DNA from: Bacillota bacterium | GTDB taxonomy: Bacteria > Bacillota > Clostridia > UBA1381 | Reading direction: 5' to 3' | Assembly (NCBI GenBank): GCA_021205715.1 | Contig: JAJPXA010000015.1 | Coordinates: forward strand, 1-5,327 | DNA: 5,327 nt | Shown here: in pieces, positions 5,316 to 5,327 of the stretch | Position numbering within the stretch: the stretch's first letter is position 1 | How the letters are laid out: each line of letters opens with the position of its first letter | Translations under genes and position numbers: made by a program | The notes under the pieces: generated by a model | Database searches by the model: none | The model's input: the letters and a program-made list of their open reading frames with translations, nothing else | Told to the model about the DNA's origin: nothing

Positions 5316-5327
5316 CTACAATTGTAG
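5316..5327 (-). promoter_or_regulatory. Probable repressor operator overlapping the -10 box of the regulatory operon
   Basis: CTACAATTGTAG is a perfect 12-bp palindrome containing TACA and TGTA half-sites, the core recognised by BlaI/MecI repressors. On the minus strand it includes TACAAT (5326-5321), five of six bases of a -10 consensus, placed to start transcription roughly 17-20 bases before the repressor ATG. A bound repressor dimer would cover the promoter, giving autorepression. The -35 box is outside the window, and the operator may extend further. Confidence 0.72.

Overview
The window most likely comes from a Gram-positive member of the Bacillota, probably an uncultured Clostridia-type anaerobe. 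The reasons are strong AGGAGG-type ribosome binding sites, an S-layer-homology (SLH) surface protein, a BlaI/MecI-type repressor paired with an M56 membrane metallopeptidase, and a secreted protein with ITGGTVTA / AGIGGG glycine-rich repeats. This placement rests on recalled family distribution, not on a marker gene. All four supported genes lie on the minus strand, so transcription runs from high to low coordinates.

Layout from the upstream side: (1) 5316-5327 is a perfect palindrome, CTACAATTGTAG, probably the operator and -10 region of the regulatory operon. (2) 4911-5297 encodes a BlaI/MecI/CopY-family repressor. (3) 3292-4887 encodes an M56 (BlaR1/MecR1-like) transmembrane zinc peptidase whose extracellular end is not a penicillin-binding domain. 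(4) 2927-3291 has no gene. It holds a chain of four different perfect hairpins, a composite palindromic element (copy B), and the SLH gene leader. (5) 1214-2926 encodes a 570-residue secreted SLH protein. (6) 661-1213 has no gene. It holds a second, inverted copy of the composite element (copy A), six related 25-bp palindromic units and a 57-bp tandem duplication. (7) 1-660 is the N-terminal part of a secreted repeat protein running off the window.

Genes 2 and 3 should form a self-contained sensor/repressor pair: the membrane peptidase senses something outside the cell and, directly or through other factors, causes cleavage or release of the repressor, which also controls its own operon. The two downstream genes encode cell-surface proteins. 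Nothing in the sequence shows that the repressor controls them, since no second full copy of its palindrome was found.

The most distinctive content is non-coding. Both intergenic regions consist largely of short perfect hairpins. Several of these differ between copies by paired, compensating base changes, which suggests the folded structure is what has been kept.
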